A stretch of 10,983 bases of DNA from Alphaproteobacteria bacterium. GTDB taxonomy: Bacteria; Pseudomonadota; Alphaproteobacteria; Puniceispirillales; Puniceispirillaceae. The number at the start of each line of letters is the position of its first letter. Position 1 is the stretch's first letter. A model generated the notes under the pieces. That model worked only from the letters and a program-made list of their open reading frames with translations, had not been told where the DNA came from and ran no database searches. This document shows positions 7,809 to 10,983 of the stretch, piece by piece. Both the position numbers and the translations under genes were made by a program. The DNA is taken from the NCBI GenBank assembly GCA_022425565.1, contig JAKMFG010000167.1, positions 1-10,983 of the forward strand, read 5' to 3'.

Positions 7809-8039
7809 CTGGGTTCCTGAATTTCAGTATCGCGTCTGACCTTTCAGCGCCCGCACAATCTGTACCGCGAGCGCGCAAACGCCTGTTCCCGTGCCGACCA
7901 ACGGTTTCTCCCGCCCGACAAGGGGCAGAATGCCGCTGGCGGTCACGCTGTAACCTAAGCTGGATAGCAGAATTGGCAGGGGCTGCAAACGCCCGGCAGC
8001 ATCGCAAATCGCCGCATGTGTGGCCCCCGCCAAGACAGC

Positions 8040-8068
8040 TTGACCTTGGCGTGCAACAGCCTGAACAT
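8040..8068 (+). promoter_or_regulatory. Weak sigma70-type promoter candidate for the amidohydrolase gene
   Basis: A TTGACC -35-like hexamer at 8040-8045 is followed after 17 bp by GAACAT at 8063-8068, which matches only half of the -10 consensus. It would place the transcript start about 35 bases before the ATG at 8109. The -35 is good, the -10 poor, so this is tentative. Confidence 0.22.
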
Positions 8069-8108
8069 GGGGCTCCTGACACAGCAATAGACAGACTGGG
8101 AAGACCCC

Positions 8109-9278
8109 ATGACCGTGATCAATTCCATCGCCGACCGCGCAGACGAGCTGAAAGGGTGGCGGCACGAACTGCACCAGCACCCCGAGATCTGCTACGAGGA
8201 AGTGTGGACCTCGGATTTTGTGGCCGCAAAGCTCGAGAGCTTTGGCATTGATGTGCATCGCGGCATGGGCAAGACCGGTGTTGTCGGCGTGCTGCGCGGA
8301 AACGGTGACTCCGACCGGGCCATCGGGCTGCGGGCCGATATCGACGCGCTGCCGATGCAGGAGTTGAACGAGTTCGAGCATAAGTCAAAGATTCCTGGCC
8401 GGATGCATGCCTGTGGTCACGATGGCCACACCACAATGCTTCTCGGCGCGGCACAGTATCTGTCTGAAACACGCAATTTTGACGGTACCGTCTATTTCAT
8501 CTTCCAGCCTGCTGAGGAAGGCGGCGGTGGTGGCCTCGCGATGATCGAGGATGGCCTGTTCCGCGAATTCGACATGCAAACCGTCTGGGGTATGCATAAC
8601 TGGCCGTCGATGGATATGGGGCTTGCCGGCATCCATGACGGCGTCTGTATGGCGAATGCCGACGAATTCACGATGGTCATCAAGGGCCGCGGTGGCCACG
8701 CCGCGCAACCGCATATGACACTCGACCCGATACCCTGCGGTGCTGCCATCGTGCAGTCGCTGCAGACGGTTGTCTCGCGCCGCGTCTCGCCGGTGGATTC
8801 GGCGGTCGTCAGCGTCACCATCTTTCAGGCCGGCAGTGCCAAGAATGTGATTCCCGACGATGTCAGGATTGGTGGCACTGCGCGATGCTTCAAAAAGGAA
8901 ACGCGCAAACTTCTCGAGAATTCGATCCGCGAGATCAGCGAATCCACCGCCGCGCTCTATGGCTGTGAAATCGATTTCGAATGGCATGCCGGCTATCCGG
9001 CGACCGTCAATCACGCCGTCGAGGCCGAGCGAGCCGCGCAGGTGATGGAAACGGTGATCGGCGAGGACAATGTCGACCGTGATGTCGAGCCATCGCTCGG
9101 TGGCGAGGATTTTGCCTATATGCTCGAGGAAAAGCCGGGGGCCTATATCTGGATCGGATCTGGCCCGGCGCCGGCAGAGGGCATGCTTCACGGCGCGCGC
9201 TACGACTTCAATGACGAGGTGCTTCCTGTCGGCGCGACCTACTGGGCAAAGCTGGTCGAGAGCGAGCTGCCCCGCTGA
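8109..9278 (+). CDS. M20D-family metal-dependent amidohydrolase (hippurate/N-acyl-amino-acid hydrolase type)
   Basis: This 389-residue cytoplasmic hydrolase belongs to peptidase family M20, subfamily D, whose members cleave the amide bond of N-acyl or N-aroyl amino acids (hippurate, N-acetyl amino acids, IAA-amino acids). The motifs are complete: GLRADIDALPMQE (73-85), HACGHDGH (100-107) with likely metal ligands C102 and H104, QPAEEGGGG (133-141) with the catalytic/metal glutamates E136 and E137, MHNWP with H163, the lid-domain GRGGHAAQPH (193-202), and LHGARYDFND with H361. The length is normal for the family. The start is supported by GGGAAGA at 8098-8104. It runs divergently from soxB and ends in its own intrinsic terminator, so it appears monocistronic. 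The acyl substrate cannot be read from sequence; a glycine-conjugate hydrolase would fit beside glycine-producing enzymes, but that is speculation. Confidence 0.93.
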   Translation: MTVINSIADRADELKGWRHELHQHPEICYEEVWTSDFVAAKLESFGIDVHRGMGKTGVVGVLRGNGDSDRAIGLRADIDALPMQELNEFEHKSKIPGRMHACGHDGHTTMLLGAAQYLSETRNFDGTVYFIFQPAEEGGGGGLAMIEDGLFREFDMQTVWGMHNWPSMDMGLAGIHDGVCMANADEFTMVIKGRGGHAAQPHMTLDPIPCGAAIVQSLQTVVSRRVSPVDSAVVSVTIFQAGSAKNVIPDDVRIGGTARCFKKETRKLLENSIREISESTAALYGCEIDFEWHAGYPATVNHAVEAERAAQVMETVIGEDNVDRDVEPSLGGEDFAYMLEEKPGAYIWIGSGPAPAEGMLHGARYDFNDEVLPVGATYWAKLVESELPR

Positions 9279-9307
9279 CGGTTTGCTGACATAGACATGT
9301 AAGACAG

Positions 9308-9335
9308 CCCCGGTGCTGCGGCGCCGGGGTTTTTT
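9308..9335 (+). terminator. Rho-independent terminator after the amidohydrolase gene
   Basis: CCCCGGTGC (9308-9316) pairs with GCGCCGGGG (9321-9329) in a 9-bp stem with one G-U pair and a 4-base loop. A run of six T follows at 9330-9335. It lies 30 bp after the stop codon at 9278 and separates the amidohydrolase transcript from imuA. Confidence 0.92.
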
Positions 9336-9358
9336 ACTGCCTACTTTTTACTGCCTAC
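9331..9358. repeat. Two tandem copies of a 14-bp unit downstream of the terminator
   Basis: TTTTTACTGCCTAC occurs at 9331-9344 and again, unchanged, at 9345-9358. A decayed third copy (GTTTTGCTAC) follows at 9359. The first copy contains the T-tract of the terminator, so the repeat probably arose by slippage or duplication there. No function is apparent. Confidence 0.8.
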
Positions 9359-9404
9359 GTTTTGCTACCCGGCATCGATGCGGTGATTGCCCGATAGCCT
9401 GTCC

Positions 9405-9410
9405 TATGAT
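9405..9410 (+). promoter_or_regulatory. -10-like element of the imuA promoter
   Basis: TATGAT matches the -10 consensus at five of six positions and is placed directly before the LexA box, so that bound LexA would cover the transcription start. No good -35 hexamer is found at 16-18 bp; TTGCCC at 9387-9392 is too close. Confidence 0.45.
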
Positions 9411-9411
9411 A

Positions 9412-9426
9412 GAACAAAACAAGAAC
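9412..9426 (+). promoter_or_regulatory. LexA (SOS) box of the alphaproteobacterial type upstream of imuA
   Basis: GAAC at 9412-9415 and GAAC at 9423-9426 are separated by exactly 7 bases (AAAACAA). This is the direct-repeat GAAC-N7-GAAC (reverse complement GTTC-N7-GTTC) operator known for LexA in Alphaproteobacteria. It lies 43 bp upstream of the imuA ATG and just after a TATGAT -10 element, as expected for repression of a DNA-damage-inducible cassette. Confidence 0.88.
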
Positions 9427-9469
9427 AAAAGATGAGAGCAATCAGAGGCTGACGGCAGGAGAATTCGTC

Positions 9470-10483
9470 ATGGCACATGTTGCAGGCAGCAGCACACTGG
9501 TAGATGCAGACTGCATTACTCCAGAAATATATAAACAAAATCAGAATGATGATGATATTTCGCGCCATGGCCGTTTTGACATGCTGCGCCGTGAAGTTGC
9601 CGCGATTGACGGGCGGCTTGCCAGTACGCGCCTGCCGCTTGGTGTCAAATCACTCGATTCGGCGCTTGCCGGTGGGTTGGCCCTCGGCCGTGTTCATATG
9701 CTGTGTGGCCGGCCGGGTCATGACGGGGCGCTGACGGGGTTTGCGGTGGCGCTGCTGCGGCGGATCCTCGCGCAGACCGACGAGGCGGCTCCGGTTGTCT
9801 GGTGTCCGGCGGCGGCTGCCGGCGGGTCGGGCATGCTCTATGCGGCCGGGCTTGCGGCGCTCGGGCTTGATCCGGGACGCCTGCTGATTGTCGATTCCCC
9901 CAGCCCTGGCGCGCGTCTTGCCGCGCTTGAGGACATTCTCCGTACCGAGGGGTTGGCCGCCGTAATCGTCGAGTATGACCGGGTCAGCCAGACGTCGGAT
10001 TACTGGATGCGGCTGGCAAGGCGTGCACAGCTGGCGGCCGAGGCGAGTGGCGTGACAGGCCTGCTGTTGGGTTGGCCGGTGGCGGCGAGCGGGTTCGACA
10101 GCCTCTGGCATATCGCCCCATCATCTGTGGTCCCATCATCTGTGGCCAAATCTTTTGCCTCTGCGGCGCTGTCCGGGCATGCGGGTCGCGATCTCTCCCG
10201 GCATTCCTCCCGGCATTCCTCCCGGCATTCCTCTTGGCGTCCCTGCTGGCAGGTCGAGCTGCGCCATGCGCGGGGTGGCCGTCCCTGGTCATCGCAGCTG
10301 TCATGGGACGCCTATGCCAACAGCCTGTCCGAAATCCAGCGCGAACATGTGGCCGAGGCCGTGTCAGAGCCCCTGCCATTCGTAAAGTCCGGCTCGGCCC
10401 GTGGATCGCTTCCCTTGCGCAGGGTTCGCCCTTCAGCCCACCATTTATCAAACGGGCACGCCTCGGCACAGCTGGCCGGTTAG
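9470..10483 (+). CDS. imuA: ImuA, SOS mutagenesis RecA-like protein
   Basis: This 337-residue protein is assigned as ImuA, the RecA-like partner in the imuA-imuB-dnaE2 translesion mutagenesis cassette. It has the family's LPLGVKSLDSALAGGLALGRVHML opening (about 55-78). The P-loop-like stretch GRPGHDGALTG (80-90) lacks the Walker A lysine of RecA, as is usual in this family. Further support comes from WCPAAAAGG, a strand-forming LRTEGLAAVIVEYD region (157-170) and the C-terminal W-x-V-x-L-R-H-A-R-G-G-R-P-W block (260-273). The start ATG has AGGAGA seven bases upstream. Two oddities are visible: residues 16-30 are encoded by strikingly AT-rich codons, and residues about 217-258 contain two sets of in-frame tandem repeats, in a loop before the conserved block. 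It follows a LexA box, and imuB starts 17 bp downstream. The symbol rests on the neighbourhood as well as on sequence. Confidence 0.88.
   Translation: MAHVAGSSTLVDADCITPEIYKQNQNDDDISRHGRFDMLRREVAAIDGRLASTRLPLGVKSLDSALAGGLALGRVHMLCGRPGHDGALTGFAVALLRRILAQTDEAAPVVWCPAAAAGGSGMLYAAGLAALGLDPGRLLIVDSPSPGARLAALEDILRTEGLAAVIVEYDRVSQTSDYWMRLARRAQLAAEASGVTGLLLGWPVAASGFDSLWHIAPSSVVPSSVAKSFASAALSGHAGRDLSRHSSRHSSRHSSWRPCWQVELRHARGGRPWSSQLSWDAYANSLSEIQREHVAEAVSEPLPFVKSGSARGSLPLRRVRPSAHHLSNGHASAQLAG
10117..10146 (+). repeat. Two 15-bp tandem repeats inside imuA
   Basis: CCCATCATCTGTGGT at 10117-10131 is followed directly by a copy differing only in the last base (10132-10146). The length is a multiple of three, so the frame is kept and the protein repeats the motif PSSV twice. 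Confidence 0.85.
10195..10242 (+). repeat. 12-bp tandem repeat array inside imuA
   Basis: CTCCCGGCATTC occurs three times without change (10195-10206, 10207-10218, 10219-10230), and a diverged fourth unit follows at 10231-10242. It encodes Ser-Arg-His-Ser three times in the loop before the conserved C-terminal block. Copy number could vary by slippage without shifting the frame. Confidence 0.9.
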
Positions 10484-10489
10484 GCTGGT

Positions 10490-10495
10490 GGAGGG
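10490..10495 (+). promoter_or_regulatory. Ribosome binding site deciding the GTG start of imuB
   Basis: GGAGGG ends five bases before the GTG at 10501. In-frame GTG codons do not compete well: the one at 10495 overlaps this site and has no site of its own. This fixes 10501 as the best start. Confidence 0.6.
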
Positions 10496-10500
10496 TGGCT

Positions 10501-10983
10501 GTGCAGCGTGTCATCATTCATGCCTGGTTTCCGCATCTGGCGGCTGAACGGGTGCGCCGTGTGGCAGCCAACACATCTGAATTGCCATCCGATTTGCCGC
10601 CAGACGTGCCGCTGGTCCTGACAAGTGCCTATCATGGTGCCGATCTGGTGGATTCGGTTTGCCGCCTTGCCGCACGGCAGGGACTGCATCCCGGCATGCG
10701 CCTTGCCGATGCACGGGCGCTGCGTCCCACCCTGGTCTCGCGCGACAGCGACGATGCCGCCGACGCCGCCGATCTGCTGCATCTGGCACGCTGGGCCAGG
10801 CGCTATTGCCCGCTGACCGCGCCGGCTGTTGCCGAGGCCACGGGGGCCGGCGCCGTCATTGCGCGTGACGGCAACGGGCTGTGGCTGGATGTGGCCGGGG
10901 CGGCGCATCTGAAAGGCGGGATTCGCTCGTTGCTTGCCGACATGGCACAAAGCCTGCGGGCCGCCGGGCTGACGGTGCGGCTG
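10501..10983 (+). CDS. imuB: ImuB, Y-family polymerase-like protein (3' truncated by window)
   Basis: The frame opens at GTG 10501 and stays open to the last base, giving 161 residues of a protein that is usually about 450-550 residues. The N-terminus VIIHAWFPHLAAERVRR resembles the ALWFPRLPTDRL opening of ImuB. ImuB differs from active Y-family polymerases such as DinB in lacking the N-terminal catalytic aspartate; here no Asp is found near residue 5-10. Later blocks, DSVCRLAARQGLHPGMRLADARAL and then GLWLDVAGAAHLKGG, are the typical palm-region signatures. Established work on the cassette makes ImuB the beta-clamp-binding adaptor that joins ImuA and DnaE2; the clamp-binding motif would be outside the window. 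It follows imuA by 17 bp and shares its SOS promoter. dnaE2 is expected next but cannot be seen. Confidence 0.88.
   Translation, partial: MQRVIIHAWFPHLAAERVRRVAANTSELPSDLPPDVPLVLTSAYHGADLVDSVCRLAARQGLHPGMRLADARALRPTLVSRDSDDAADAADLLHLARWARRYCPLTAPAVAEATGAGAVIARDGNGLWLDVAGAAHLKGGIRSLLADMAQSLRAAGLTVRL

Larger units (their letters stand above)
7746..8108. other. Divergent intergenic region between soxB and the amidohydrolase, no convincing gene
   Basis: This 363-bp stretch must hold the promoters of the soxBDAG operon (minus) and the amidohydrolase gene (plus). It contains a short palindrome, a 7-bp GC-rich hairpin, and a weak plus-strand promoter candidate, each listed separately. A minus-strand frame from TTG 8087 to TGA 7824 (87 codons) stays open and its last 50 residues are moderately hydrophobic, but it lacks a ribosome binding site and I recognise no family, so I do not call it. 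I saw no match to a glycine, tetrahydrofolate or SAM riboswitch core, though that was judged only by eye. Confidence 0.6.

Noticed and set aside
7824..8087. A minus-strand frame of 87 codons (TTG start) between soxB and the amidohydrolase, with a moderately hydrophobic C-terminal half.
   Set aside because: No ribosome binding site, no ATG start inside the gap, only moderate codon bias, and no recognised family. The longer form from ATG 8381 would overlap the amidohydrolase. A homology search giving conserved hits would overturn this.
7793..8251. A 152-codon plus-strand frame running from the intergenic region into the amidohydrolase.
   Set aside because: It overlaps the first 143 bases of a well-supported gene in another frame, and the Arg/Pro/Ala-rich translation looks like a shadow.
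8385..9191. A 268-codon minus-strand open frame antisense to the amidohydrolase.
   Set aside because: The plus-strand gene has all M20D motifs; the antisense translation is Arg/Asp/His-rich shadow sequence without recognisable motifs or a ribosome binding site.
9387..9392. TTGCCC as a -35 hexamer for imuA.
   Set aside because: Only 12 bp separate it from TATGAT, too short for a sigma70 promoter.
10195..10242. The imuA repeat array as a possible CRISPR or mobile-element end.
   Set aside because: The units are contiguous 12-mers with no spacers, in frame within a coding sequence, and have no flanking inverted repeats.

Overview
The window looks like chromosomal DNA of a GC-rich alphaproteobacterium, plausibly a marine one. 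Three things point that way: an alphaproteobacterial-type LexA box (GAAC-N7-GAAC) in front of an imuA-imuB cassette, a soxBDAG heterotetrameric sarcosine oxidase operon, and a non-pyrrolysine MttB-family methyltransferase beside a dimethylglycine/sarcosine dehydrogenase-like protein. Genus cannot be decided from this sequence. No mobile element, tRNA, rRNA or CRISPR array is visible.

Layout. (1) 1-792 (+): C-terminal third of a flavoprotein-GcvT fusion of the dimethylglycine/sarcosine dehydrogenase type, cut by the window edge. (2) 818-2368 (+): MttB-family methyltransferase, in the same apparent operon. (3) 2396-7745 (-): tightly packed soxB-soxD-soxA-soxG operon, transcribed toward mttB; the two operons converge with only 27 bp between stop codons and share an inverted repeat at the junction. 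(4) 7746-8108: 363-bp divergent intergenic region with two palindromes and no convincing gene. (5) 8109-9278 (+): M20D metal-dependent amidohydrolase, followed by a strong intrinsic terminator. (6) 9279-9469: tandem repeats, a -10-like element and a LexA box. (7) 9470-10483 and 10501-end (+): imuA and the start of imuB, an SOS mutagenesis cassette that is normally completed by dnaE2, which would lie beyond the window.

How the genes work together. The first 7.7 kb encode stepwise removal of N-methyl groups. An MttB-like enzyme would act on a quaternary or tertiary amine such as glycine betaine. The dehydrogenase-GcvT protein and the SoxABDG complex would oxidise dimethylglycine and sarcosine, passing one-carbon units to tetrahydrofolate and releasing glycine. 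This assignment follows from family membership; the actual substrate of the MttB-like protein is unknown, and no corrinoid partner protein lies in the window. The amidohydrolase may supply an amino acid from an N-acyl conjugate, but its link to the pathway is only positional. The imuAB part is a separate DNA-damage response unit, insulated by the terminator.

Nothing here is a clearly new system. The points most worth a second look are the MttB-like gene without pyrrolysine or a visible corrinoid partner, the in-frame tandem repeats inside imuA, the SOS control region, and the structured divergent region upstream of soxB.
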